Assembly: GCA_020746835.1 (NCBI GenBank)
Contig: JAGPNK010000007.1
Span: 1,597,501-1,661,500, forward strand
Length of the DNA: 64,000 nucleotides
Direction: 5' to 3'
From: Stachybotrys elegans
Taxonomy: Eukaryota; Ascomycota; Sordariomycetes; Hypocreales; Stachybotryaceae
Shown here: positions 11,873 through 23,767 of the stretch, piece by piece
How the letters are laid out: each line of letters starts with the position of its first letter
Numbering within the stretch: the first letter of the stretch is position 1
Notes under the pieces: generated by a model
Database searches by the model: none
What the model was told of the DNA's origin: nothing
Seen by the model: the letters and a program-made list of their open reading frames with translations, nothing else
Position numbers and translations under genes: made by a program

Positions 11873-14260
11873 GTGGATCGATACTCTAGCTCCCGTCATC
11901 GTTCCGCCGTTGACGCCTTCGACGAGAATCCCCTCCCATCCGACTCCTCAGCCGACCCTCTCGTCTCAGCAGACCTCGACTCGAATCTATCGGCTTTCGG
12001 GGCCACGGCTGCATCTGTGAACATAGAGCATTCCGGAGCCCGAGACCTCGGGCCGTCCACCAGCGCCCCAACTCAGATTCTCGGACGTCGTCGCCGACTG
12101 CTGTCCGACGAACCTGAACAACCTTCCCCCATCTTGTCCGTCGGCGGCGGCGGCGGCGGCGACCTCCCTGCCTCTACCGACCAAGACACGCCTGCTCATC
12201 ATCGAACTAAGCGTCTACGCGCTGATGACGCAGCCATGTTATCCGACAACGACGCCAACATAAGCCAGAATGGCTCGACGGCCTCGGCCTCCTCCCTCCA
12301 ACAACATTCATCGGCTCCCCAGCGTCAGAACCTGCCAGGCATAACTAACGGTAGCCACAAGTCCGTATCTGCCACGAATGGATCGTCAGGTGCTGATGGG
12401 AATCCGAACCACGGCCGTCCCAAGACCTACTTCGGACACGATCATGAGGAGGTCACGCGAATACTTATCCAGGCACTTTCGGATATGGGATACCATACGG
12501 CCGCCGAAAGTGTTAGCAGGGACAGTGGTTGCAGCCTGGAGAGCCCAACAGTCGCTTCCTTTCGGACAGCTGTTCTGAATGGTGCCTGGGCCGAAGCCGA
12601 GGCACTCCTTGTCGGCGCAACCGGGTCTGGTGTTCGAGGTTCACCCGATAGCGGGCTCGTACTGGCTTCCGGCTCGGACAGGGATCTGATGCGATGCTGG
12701 CTACGGCAGCAGAAGTACCTCGAACTTTTGGAGCAGAGGGATACGCCTCGTGCCCTCAAGGTGCTGAGAGAGGAGCTGACCCCTCTCTACCACGATACAG
12801 CAAAGCTGCATTTCCTCTCCAGCCTGCTCATGTGCAGGTCTACTGATGACCTCAGACTCAAAGCTGATTGGGATGGAGCCAATGGTGAATCCCGAAGGCT
12901 GTTATTATCTCAACTTTCTCGTATGTGACCCCCCCCTCTCCACAGGAGCTTGAGGCAGAAACACATCTAATTCCTTTCCCTACCTGCAGGCTGCATATCG
13001 CCATCTGTCATGCTGCCGGAACACAGGTTGGCTGTTCTGCTACAGCAGGTTAAACAGAGTCAAATTGATCTGTGCCTATACCACACTGCGGCATCATCTC
13101 CGTCTTTGTACTCGGATCATTCGTGTGACCAACGCCACTTTCCCACCGAGGCTGCTCTGGACCTTACCGACCTAGGTGGCGAGGCCTGGCAGGTCAAGTT
13201 CTCCCATGATGGATCGAAGTTGGCAGCCTGCGGAAGTAAGGAGGAAGTTGTCATTTGGGATACAACAACGTTCAAGAGTATCACTCTCCTACGTGGACAT
13301 GAGGATGGTGTCGGAAGTTTAGCGTGGAGTCCAGATGACACCATGATTGTGACTTGTTGCCAGGACAAGCACGCGCGGGTATGGGACGTAAAGGTATGGT
13401 CCATGATCCTGCCGGCATTGTGAGTCAACCGGCTAACGTTCTTACCACTTCGCAGTCCGGCTCTCTCATCAAAAAGACGCATATTTTCGCAGAGCCTGTT
13501 ATCGGCTGCGTCTGGGCCCCCGACAGCAAGTCCTTTGTCGTGGGAACGCTGGATAAAAGTTCCAGTCTGTGCAAATTTAACGTACATGATGACGAAACCA
13601 TAGATTGGGGAAAGAAGCACCGGGTACAAGACTTGTGCGGTTCCCCCAATGGGCGCTGGCTTGTCGCCGTCGATGACGGACTTACGGCTCACGTTTACAA
13701 TGCTCTGACACGCGAGCTGGAGTTCTCCATGGACCTCAAGGCGCGCCCAACGTCCGTCTCCATCAGCGAGGATTCACGGCATCTCCTGATCAACAAGAAT
13801 GATGGAGAGGCTCAGCTCGTTGACATCATGTCCAGGACCTCTGTCCAAAAGTACGTGGGACACAGTGGCGGCACCTATCAGATCCGCAGTTCATTCGGAG
13901 GCGCCAACGAGAGCTTCGTTATCAGCGCCAGCGAGAATGGGTCCGTCTACATTTGGCACAAGAGTACAGGCGTATCTTTGGAGGTGCTCACCGGTCACAC
14001 ACCGCGAAGCAATGCCGTGTCTTGGAATCCTGGGGACCCGTGCATGCTGGCATCCTGCGGTGACGACGGGCTCGTCAAGATGTATGTGAACCCCTTCCCT
14101 ACCCACCCTTCGAGTGTCTTGCTCGCCTCGCAGAGGCGGTGTGTTGCCTCAAGCTGACCTCTGAGACAGTTGGACAAACAAAGCTAAGAAGGCTGAGTTG
14201 TCGGCCCGCGTCCCACTGTCCGCCTTTAATGGTTGGGGAACTAGGAATGACGATGATTAA
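11873..14260 (+). CDS. GID7: CTLH and WD40 repeat protein of the Gid7/WDR26 type (5' end unresolved)
   Basis: Probable GID/CTLH ubiquitin-ligase subunit, the complex that marks gluconeogenic enzymes for decay on glucose return. Exons: 11873-12920, 12990-13393, 13456-14081, 14170-14260 (722 codons from 11873). Seen: about 180 disordered Ser/Ala-rich residues, a LisH/CTLH-like helical segment (EEVTRILIQALSDMGY, then SPTVASFRTAVLNGAW) and about seven WD40 blades, several ending WD or W-x-K (VVIWDT, ARVWDVK, VYIWHK, VKIWTNK). The start is uncertain: the open frame begins after TAG at 11831-11833, 11873 is GTG, and the first in-frame ATG is at 12236. The protein-like sequence before 12236 suggests an upstream exon or a non-AUG start. 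Identity as Gid7 rests on the CTLH + WD40 order. Confidence 0.82.
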
Positions 14261-17200
14261 GAGGAGGGCTCTACTTGGCAGGGGGGGCAAGGATAGCATC
14301 ATCATGCGTGTCTTGTGACAGAGTGTGTGTCGGTTCACATTTTATGAGCAACATCATAGCGAGGTAAATGGTCAAATGGGTCACCTGCGCGCGCTCCCAC
14401 CTCTATCTTTTGCGTTTGGGAGAGGGAAACCGAAGGAGAGAGAGACCCAGTGGACTCTGAGACAAGGTCTGAGACCCTCCCCTTCCGCCTTTTTGCGTGT
14501 ATTTCTTTGGGGGGATTCCGCGGCGTTCAGAGCGTGGGTTTTGGGAATGGTCACGAGTTTCGATAGCTTAAGGGGGGGGCAAAGCTGTTGATCTTGGATG
14601 TAACCGGATGGGCATGATTGCAAACCCCCTCCCCTCTCCCCCCCTCCCCTCCCCCCTTTTTTCTTTTCAGGCAAGACACGCGATTCTCTGATGTATATCG
14701 ATATTCTTTTGGTGCAGGAACAACATAGACCGGCTATTGTAGTGCTATGACGCGGCAGTTGTGTTCTTGTGCTTCAGCCGCCAAGCCCGCCCGCGAGCCA
14801 GCGGACGTAGTACATGGCCATCTATATTAGTGCTGGTCCTCCGGGTCGTCTGTGAATAGCAACTAGGCGTGGCTACCCTTTTAAACTCGAGGCTGGGTTC
14901 GAAACGAGCGAACCTACCTACCGGTGTGCCGTCTCACTCGACAGTGGCAACCAACTGTTTCTCCTCTAGCCACCTGAGGCTACTGAATAGTAGACACCGG
15001 ACCTACCTTATTTCGAGAGGAGCCGGGATATTCTCGTCAGCCACCAGCCCGAGGCTCGATTATTAGCGTCGCCAAGATGGCAGTCCGTGTGACTATTCGT
15101 GCAAGTCTGGTGAGGGCGGTGAGGGGAAGATGAGAGAAGGCATCGTGGGGGAAGAGACGATAGTGTCTCTGGTAGGACACTTTCTCGACGTGTCATGTTT
15201 GGATCATGGCGTCCTCGCCTTCGCCTACCGGGGAAACTCAGTACCTACTAACCCCCGTGCTGGGTAGTCACGATGCGTTTGTACTCAGTAACGGCTTGCC
15301 TCCCAGCGATCGATTCGTGGTATTGCTTTGGTCGACTGCAAGCTTGACGGCGGTTTCAAGTAATCTTGACCCTGTAGCGCCACGCTGAGTGTACGAGTCT
15401 GCGCGCTCCATGAAATGACATGCCACTCCCGTAGCTGGGCATGCCAGGAGGGAGTGGAGGACCACGCACCGCAACAAAAGTCCTGTGGCTGAGATATACA
15501 TGCCATCCCGTCCGGGCACAAGCTCCGAGTCTGTGCTCCTTGGCCGACTGATCTACGAAGTAGCCTTCACTCCTTTCATCCTGACGTGGCGGAGAGGGGC
15601 AAAGCTGTCTGAAGGGCGCTTGGATCCCCTCAAAGGAGTGACAGGGGAAAAGGTGCGAACGACTGGACGGATCGGAAAAGGGCTGGCAAGCCTCTGAGAC
15701 TAAGATGGTGATATGCAGGCAACAGTGGAGCCTGCCAGAGCAGCCACGTTTTCGCCCCGTGAAACCGAGGTGGTTGGGAGCCACCAGCTGAGGACTGGTG
15801 ATGAGCTTGGTCGTTGTGTGCATCACTCCACGTGGTCGAGGAGGGGCAGGAATGGGTGAGGGGCACATTGGAGCGCGTGGCTGGCTGGACACAATCTATC
15901 GAAGACAAGATTGCAGTCCGTTCTGCGTCTGCGTACCAAACACATATGTAGCTCGCCGATGCCAACAGACCTCGGTGATCATCCACGGCCCCTCCCTTGA
16001 GGACTCGAAGTCGAGTCGTTCTGTAGCGTCCTGTATCTAAAACCAAATGCGGGAGCTGTTGCGCAGGCGGCCAGACTAGCGCCGCCGTGAGAATCGCGGT
16101 AGGTAGGGATTATTACTCGGGGTGGCTTGTCAGCTGGGAGCTTGAATGTGTGCTGTACGGAGTACCTGCATGTGCACGGGCGACCCAACTTCACATAATA
16201 GCCTCTAGTAGTGCTGTAAGCAATGCTGCATTTTTTATGTCTCACCTCTATACGGACCAGATGGCTGGACCGGCTGGTTGGTGCTAGCGGAGTAAACACC
16301 GTAGCCAGTATGGTTCGGGAAATAAGTTGATGGTCAGCATATGATATGGAATGAGCTGAAACAGGCTGGAATTGCGGTAGTCGTGCCACTTACATACAGG
16401 ATAGAGCCAAGTTGGCTTTGCTGAGGTGTTGTGTCTGCAACGGTCAAGTGCAGCAGGGGCGGGTTTGTTCTTGGGTTCGCGGATCTGGCCAGGCAGAGAA
16501 CAGACCCGGGAGGCGAGAGGCATCTCTGGCATTGCAAATCGGAAACATCGCCAGGTATTGGGCGAGCATCAAGCTGTCAACAACATATCAGAGTGGCAAA
16601 CCGTATAGACAGCAGCACATGCGGCAAGGTGTGGAACCTCCGTGCAACGGACCGCACATCCGTCGATGTCGCTGATGGTTTGGTGACCTCCAGTACCAGA
16701 GGCTTGAGCCCTCGTTATTCGCACCGGATACGCGGACTGAGGAATTTGGGTGGCTGACATCGAGTCAGAATATACAGGAAAAGGCTGCAGATCTTGCCAC
16801 GAGATGACTAGCTCAGACTTAAGCTGCCACGGTCCGGCACCTTGGCTTTTGCTTGCTCATGTCAACCAGACTGTTTCTCGCCTCCCTGTTGCCCTGTCAT
16901 GACCTCAGCTGAGACAGGTTACGGTGCACAACCGTATTGTTTCCCTGGTGGTGTAGGTGAGACACTTCATACCAGCAGCCTACACCATCTTTTGACCTGA
17001 TCACGTTGCCTTACCGTTTCTACACCCAACGATATGCCTTTGATTCTTGATACCGCCTGTCATTGGCCGTCCATGGTTCGAGGGAAGGGCACAGACCTTC
17101 TTGTGACATTGGCTGGAAACCCGTGTGGGGGATGGCCAACGCCAATGAATCCGCACTCATCTCGCTCCAGTGTTAGTCTCAGCCGAAAACCGGGGTAGGG

Positions 17201-18642
17201 CCGATGTTCGAGAGTAGCTCGCCATCCACCTCGACCGACGCTGTCTTGGTTGTATGATGCTTCGTCTCCAGCCTCTGTGTGAGCCATTTGGGGATAGCTG
17301 GCGAGGACTTTATGGTTGTGGGATACGTTGGTCCCTGACGTCTCCATGTTGCTTTTTGATCTGATTGTGACCATTCATACTCCACACCCTGGAGATATGG
17401 TCAGCTCGAGTGTGGATTTGGCAAGGGATGGGGATGGAGCCGGTCTCTGTGGTTTGGCAAACAGCTCCCGAGATTTTAGGCCCCCTGACAAGGAGTACTT
17501 TCACAGGTGATGACATATGCCCAAGACTCGCAAGCACATGCTTAATGCTATACTCTTAAAGGCAGAGATGATTTCTGTGAGCATGTTTCAAAACCTTGGC
17601 TGGCTGGTGGTCCGCCTTTGACCGTAGCAGAGAAGTCTTTTGCTAGCGCCCGAGAGCCGTGCTGCTAATCGCCAACATGTCGATGGCCAGACGATCATTG
17701 CGAGGTGCGTATTTCCCAGGCGGATTGCCTATGTACGTTGTTTAGCTGAAAGTTGTGCGTCTGGACCCTCTTTTGTTGCTGCAGCTGGGTTTCTGCCGCA
17801 AAGCCTGCATTAACGGGCTTGGCTTGGCTGTCAGGGGCGGATTGCCAAGCAGGAGGAGAGAGACAAGAGAGGCTTTAGCAAGCGAAGAAAAGGGTTGACG
17901 GGTTTCCACTCCGAAGTCTGGTCGAGGAGGGTATCCGTAGGTTGTTTTGATCTGTAAAGGCCCGAGAGCTTGGCGGCCTCCAACCATGCCTAGATAAGTA
18001 GGGACCGTATGTATGTAGAAAGTAACAAAGCACTCAGACTCGATTTGGCGCATTGCACAGTACTAGGTACTGACTCTCTGTCCAGTGCGCAGGGGCAACT
18101 TGAACTGAAGCGAGGCAATGTTCCTCCCGTGACAACTATGTCATGAGGCAAGTACCGGATCTTCCCGGGTACCACTTGCCTGGGGGACTGGGCTCGAGGT
18201 GTGGAAAAGAATGCGTGGGGGAGGTTCCGAGGCAAGTTGGGCACACCCTGTGCTGTGCTCTTTCCCCTTCAGAGACAGCCTGGGCAGCCGCCCCACCTCA
18301 TCTCAGAGGTGAGGTAAGGGCGAACAGACGTCCAAGAAGGGAACGAGGGAACAGGCGAAAAGAGGCGAGAATGGCGAACAGACGTCTGCACCGGACCGGG
18401 CAGAGAGAGTCGCTTATGGCGTTGCTTTGCCAGGCATTGCTGAAACCTGATGAGTACCTTGATTTGATCACGCGGTGCACCGTTTTCCCAGGGCTCTTCC
18501 CTGATCGCCCATTCTTAATTGTTTTTCAGCCCCTTGATATGGACGGGGGGGAATTAGTCGGGTGTGGCATGGCATGGCACCTCAAGGTCTGGTTATGGAC
18601 CCGTACATGCAGGAGAACCACTTGGCTACCTGCTAGCAGAGC

Positions 18643-18666
18643 CTGACTGACTGACTGACTGACTGA
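18643..18666. repeat. Tetranucleotide microsatellite (CTGA)6
   Basis: Six perfect CTGA units in the gene-poor region; first of three unrelated tandem repeats within 200 bp. Confidence 0.9.
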
Positions 18667-18713
18667 GTGGCATCATGCTGAATAGGGGACTGAGAAAAGA
18701 GCCCTTCTAGAAG

Positions 18714-18748
18714 AGTCCCAAGTCCCAAGTCCCAAGTCCCAAGTCACA
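18714..18748. repeat. 7-bp tandem repeat (AGTCCCA)5
   Basis: Five perfect copies of a heptamer followed by a partial sixth copy, about 50 bp after the CTGA repeat. Confidence 0.9.
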
Positions 18749-18814
18749 TTCCCCATTTCTCGATCTACGTGAACGGTGCAGGACGAAGGAAGAAGGAAGA
18801 AGCTCCTACCACAC

Positions 18815-18835
18815 GCCTCACGCCTCACGCCTCAC
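18815..18835. repeat. 7-bp tandem repeat (GCCTCAC)3
   Basis: Three perfect heptamer copies, about 70 bp beyond the AGTCCCA array. A different unit with the same length. Confidence 0.85.
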
Positions 18836-20832
18836 GTTGCATTTGATTTGGTCGGCGTCGGAAACGGAAGCGGATCGAGGCTGTCAATGCTAGAATTGGA
18901 TGGTCCGTTCAGCTTCTCGCTGGCCGCCGGGAGGTGGAGGGAGGGACCCATGTTGCCTGTCGGTACAGAGGAGACCAAGTGGACAGGAAACATCTTGGCT
19001 TCCGAATTGGTTCCATTTCCATGCCGGGCTGTCCACCAATGCGGTGATCACAAATCCGCCTAGGACAGGGCCTTATGCGGATAGAAATTTCCGACCTCAC
19101 CGCCTAGCTTTTGTTGAGCACTGTACGTACCCATTGCGTACGGAGTGCCAGGAGGCCGGGAGATGGTGGATTGCAGGCGAAGCTTCTATTCATCTAGAAG
19201 AGGCTCGATTCGATGCCATGCTTCGCTGTGCTCGACAGCCTGCATGCCCGGTGCTCCACTAACCTGCCTCTCTGAAATTGCTCGCATGGAACATGTCCAA
19301 GTCAATCCAAGGGGGTAGGGGGAGGAACATGCTCAATTATTTGCTCAGGGAGACAGCATCGTGATTCTTCACGCAGAGGGGAGATGACGATCAGGATGTT
19401 GTCGCCGCCCGTCTTAAACACGAAACACGAAACGCAAAACACCAGGCACCAGACGAACAACCGCCGCCGCCGACACATTATCATTACTGGCTGAGGCAGA
19501 GTCGCAAATGACCGCCCGTGCTCCTCTCCCGTCTGTGCTTGAATATCCATTCCTTTTGCAGCATCCATGCACAGCGGCATCAACCAATGGGACAAGGTGT
19601 CGCGCCCGAAAGCAGGCAGCGTCTCCGCCCCAAGGCCCAGTGAAGCCAGGATGACGCTGCTAAAAATCCCTTTCATCACCACGAGGCAGAGGCATGCAAG
19701 TGGTGCTGTATGCTGCTTGGCTGCTCCATCCAAAGTCCTATTATTATTGCAGGCCCCCATGATCTTAGTACGCTTTATGCGATGCGGCATCAATGCTACA
19801 TCTACCGACAGGCGATGCCGCATGGCTCTGCAGGGAGATGCATATTTATTATACGATCGCCATAGATAGCATTGACGACATCCGATTTGGAGACAATAGC
19901 GTACCGCTGGCCGGGCGAATGTGAAACAGCCTCGCAGTGTTTCGGCTTGGGGCAACAGAAGGAGATGATGATGATGCACTCGGGTACCCTACAATACACA
20001 TGTACTGCTCGCTCCGCAGGAGATTGCCATCGACATTCTCAGACAAAGCAGATGTTGCCATCAGGAGAGGGGTGGCCTTTGACAGGACATGGGGGACGAT
20101 GAGCTAGAGGCGGGAACCTTGAAAAGGAGAAGAATGGAAAATGGAAAATGGAGAAGCTAGTTAGGTAGATGGTTAAAAGGCTAAAGGGAAGGGTCGATGA
20201 TGGAGCAAACCATGAGAACAAGCATGGATGGATAGGGCAATCGGCTCGGCCACCTTAGACCATGGTAACGTCGACGTACCTAACCGGTTTATCGAATGTG
20301 CCCTGCGAAGCCAGATGATGAGATAACATGTCCCGAGTCAATGTGATTGATGCGGGCGAGTCGGGCGGCGTCAGGTGAGAGGAGAGAAAGCAGCCGGGAT
20401 ATGTCTGGCAGAGGGGCAAAATCGTCATGACGAAATCACAGCCGCCTTTATTAGTACACTCAGATCGGGACCGATAGGTAATTTACCACCTACCCAATGG
20501 GCGCCCGTTTGAGTATCGGTTATAGGTCTCTAGGCATAGCACAGGAGGGCACGCCAGCCGAACTCGACGCCGTTTTCAAGACTTTGTTCCGACAGAACGG
20601 AGATGAGACAGAGCGAGATAGAGGGTCCCACGATGAGAGTGGGAGAAAACGGGGCTCCCAACTGGAACTTGCCATGCCTTTTCTCCTCCTACTCCCTGGC
20701 AGCACCGTTGCGAAAGACGACACCTGACCAATCTTGAACCGGGTTCCATGCAATACACCCAAGACATTATTATTCTCACAATCGTTAGCAGCACGCACAG
20801 TAAGAGGAGGTGGGAGGAAGAAAAGGGGCGGC

Positions 20833-20851
20833 AAAAAAAAAAAAAAAAAAA
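20833..20851. repeat. Poly(A) tract, 19 nt
   Basis: Run of 19 A followed shortly by a second A-run near 20857-20866. It could mark the 3' end of an old retro-inserted copy, but no adjacent element or target-site duplication was recognised. Confidence 0.85.
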
Positions 20852-21922
20852 CAAGACAAAAAAAAACAAGAATAACATTGTTGGCTACTCGCAATGACAC
20901 TGGAATTGCAACGGCATGCAAGAGATAGGCGCAGAACGAGCACTGTGCGTGCAGCAACCTCGGTGCTTGAATGTCGCTGACCCTTGCACGGCCGTGGCCG
21001 CCGCTCACACCCCCCAACGCCTGGTACCGACCAAGGCACGCCCCACCAGATTGTACCTGGCCGCCCACAGCATCGAGGTACCTGCTTAGGGTCGGCAGTC
21101 TGGTCCATCCTGGGTCCCCCCCCCTCGGCCCAATCAAGTACCCCGCTGGTTACTGCCTACAGGGCCTACCTTCCACTGGAAGGAAGCCAAAGCAGCTTAC
21201 ATAGTAGCGAGGTGGATTGTCGTTCGCCCAGTCTTCGCCCGTGCTCATGCTCCCTCTCCATCGCCCTCCCACAGTCTACACCCACACCCCCTTCCTCCCT
21301 TCCACAGTTCCCTCGTCTCGCCAGGTTGGGTATAGTCCCATTGTTAGTGAGGTAGGCGAGAGCACCTTACCTACAGGCTACTAATAACCACCTACCACTC
21401 ACTCACTACCTACATAGTAAGGTACTGTGAGGTATGATCCAGGCCATCTCCAGACTTGTCCATGGCTGGCTTTCCTTTCCTCCTCATTCTTGAACCAATT
21501 CTTTCTTTCTGGCTCCGGTCCTCGCTTTAACCCTCATCCTCGTATCTTCGCAGCCGTCCTCGATTCTCGCAACGCACCCCTTCTGTCGTACACTCGTCGA
21601 CCTCTTGCACGGGGCCAGGACCGTCTCTCGATCGCGCAACCAACGAGCAGTATACTGGGGAGGAGCGTTCCCCAGTGCCAATAGCCGATAACTCCGCCCT
21701 CGGAACTCGAATCCCATCCGTCAAAGCGAGGAGCAAGCAGAGAGTCTTATATTTCGCTTCCCCCACGAATAAACGACCTCTAGCACCTCTACGCAGCGAG
21801 CCAGAGCCCCGAATCCCCCGCCTCCGCGTCTTCCTCAGTATGCGTCTTGCCTGAACACCACTCACACCTACTACCGGTCCGCACCGCTTGCTTGGACAAG
21901 TCCCCTTCGCCCCGTGCCGACC

Positions 21923-23767
21923 ATGGACAGCCTCGATGGCTTCCTCCTGACGCCTCCGGATCGCAATCAGATCCTGGGGCGCGCGGTTTGGAAGGTTGGT
22001 CTTCCACAAGCTCTCACGTCTGCCTTGCTCCTCATCTAACACGTGTTTTGCAGCCTCGGTATGTGATTGTTGGGCGCCGTTCACAATCCTACCGTGACCA
22101 GAATCACTCTCAGGGCCTTCCCTCAGTTACCTCTTCCCGCTCAAGCGCCTCCGTACCCAAGCCTTTGACCCGTATATCCACGGAGGAGTATTGTATTTCG
22201 ATCTACAAATCCAAGGTGCGTAAATACTCGTTGCGGCCCGCCCTCCCACAAGGGCACGTAATGCAGCATGAGCTGATTTATTGTCCTTAAGGATGACGCC
22301 GAGCCTATACATCAGTGGGCCATCAATTCGGTGGCCGATTGCCAGGTGGACGTAGTTGCGCACAGGAAGCAGGGCCCCAGTCTCCCTACCCTTATCGTCA
22401 CTCTGGCAGACAAGGAGAAGAAGCGACGCTCAAGTCGAGCAGCCGGGCTGATCTCGGGCAAGGAGCCGACCAACACCTCAATATGGTTCCGCGCCGCACC
22501 CGATGCCCCGTATCCTTCCCTCCATGACTGGGCTCGTTTCATCTCCTCCAAGAGAGGCGCTATTCCCAACAGCCCTACAGCTTCCACGTTTACTACATCT
22601 ACGGCGCGCCGCGATTTCTCAGACACATTTTCTCCCGTCAACTATTCTGGTCGCAATGATAATCGATCGCTCCAGCATAAGAACTCGATCAACACCCAAT
22701 ACACGGCGTGCCGGGAACGGCCAAAGACTTTCAGCTCCACCTCAGCCAGCCTGAGATCCAAACGTAGCGACATCTCATCGCCGGCAAGCAGCAACTATCC
22801 CATCCAGCAGATGGGGCTTGCCACCCACATGCCGCAAGCAATCCCCATGGATCTCCCCTCACCATCCACTGTTGATTACCAAGGAGAATTCATTGAAGGT
22901 TGGACTACCGCCCAGGGCCGATCCTCCACAGTGAGCTCCCCCCTGAATGGTCGGGACAGTCTGAGCTCGCATGCATTGCCCTCACCCATGAATCAATCAA
23001 GCTCCCCTCCAGCACCGCGGGAGACTATTCTTGACCGGGCGTTCCAGATGAAGTTTATCCCCGGCTCGGATCGCGAGGTGCCCGGGGAGGAGAAGCTGAG
23101 CTCTCTGGCGCGGTTTGAGGCGCTCATGCGTGAGGCTGATGAGAAGCGCAAGGAAAGGGAGGCGGCAGAGAAGGCCGAAGTAATGGCCATGCGAAGCGCT
23201 TTCGACTCTGGCGATACTTCAGAAGAGTCAGATGCAAACACGACGGATGATTCTGATTCCGACGATGCAAACTTTGTACACGAACATGAAGAACCTCGAT
23301 CGCCATCCTTGATTCCACCAACCGCACAGCGGGCTCTCGACTTCATAGCTAGTCGACATGAACCCGTCCGCTCACCTACATCTCCTAGGCCGATATTTCC
23401 CAAAGGCCATCTGAGCCAACGCGCCGATACGTTTCCCTTGAGATCACAGCCTCCTCCGCGCCCGCACACTGCTCACGGCAAGACTCGCCCGGTTGGCGGT
23501 CGCAGTTACAGCATTCCTCAGCCTTATGAGCCGGCACCATCCATGGATGCCACGCTGATGGGGAGGAGGCCTTCTGATGGGGGTTTACTGCGATCTAACG
23601 CAGAAAAGCGCCTCTCGGGATCCAGCACCAAGAGGTACGTTGGGATGTGAATGAATATGATATGAGTGGGCTGTGTGGCTAATTTTTCTAGGCGTACATT
23701 AACAGAAGGAGTCGCTGCATCGGCGGCGAGTTCTACGTATAGCCTTCGACCATACCACGGCATATGA
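21923..23767 (+). CDS. Uncharacterised fungal protein with PH-like N-terminus and disordered tail
   Basis: Four exons: 21923-21994, 22054-22215, 22292-23634, 23692-23767; 550 residues. I do not recognise a named family. Seen: an N-terminal block of roughly 180 residues resembling a pleckstrin-homology fold (WKPRYVIVGRR, then EEYCISIYKSKDDAE with AINSVADCQVDVVAHRK and LPTLIVTLADKEKK, then TSIWFRAAPDAPY...LHDWARFI). A long Ser/Pro-rich segment follows, then a charged helix-prone stretch around residues 365-400 (EALMREADEKRKEREAAEKAE), an acidic Asp/Ser patch, and a basic Ser-rich tail. This suggests a membrane- or cortex-associated adaptor, by inference only. The ATG at 21923 follows a CT-rich leader. 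Intron 1 uses GTTGGT as donor. The nearest upstream gene is over 7 kb away. Confidence 0.82.

Larger units (their letters stand above)
14261..21922. other. Long gene-poor region (7.7 kb)
   Basis: No open frame here has a recognisable domain, and the longest frames (225 aa on the minus strand at 19302-19979, 178 aa minus at 15356-15892, 167 aa plus at 18143-18646) have low-complexity or basic compositions typical of chance frames. Visible structure: G/C homopolymer runs near 14573-14655, three tandem repeats at 18643-18835, a 19-A tract at 20833-20851, scattered TAGGTA/TACCTA motifs, and a CT-rich leader just before the next gene. The last kilobase or so is the promoter of the gene at 21923. 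The rest could hold non-coding transcripts or decayed elements, but nothing demonstrates this. Confidence 0.5.

Noticed and set aside
15356..15892. 178-codon minus-strand frame as a gene
   Set aside because: No family resemblance, Pro/Arg/His-rich composition, and no splice or promoter support.
19302..19979. 225-codon open frame on the minus strand
   Set aside because: Longest frame in the gene-poor region, but the composition is erratic (His runs, Cys/Arg-rich patches), there is no domain, and no splice context supports it. Length is compatible with chance at this GC content.
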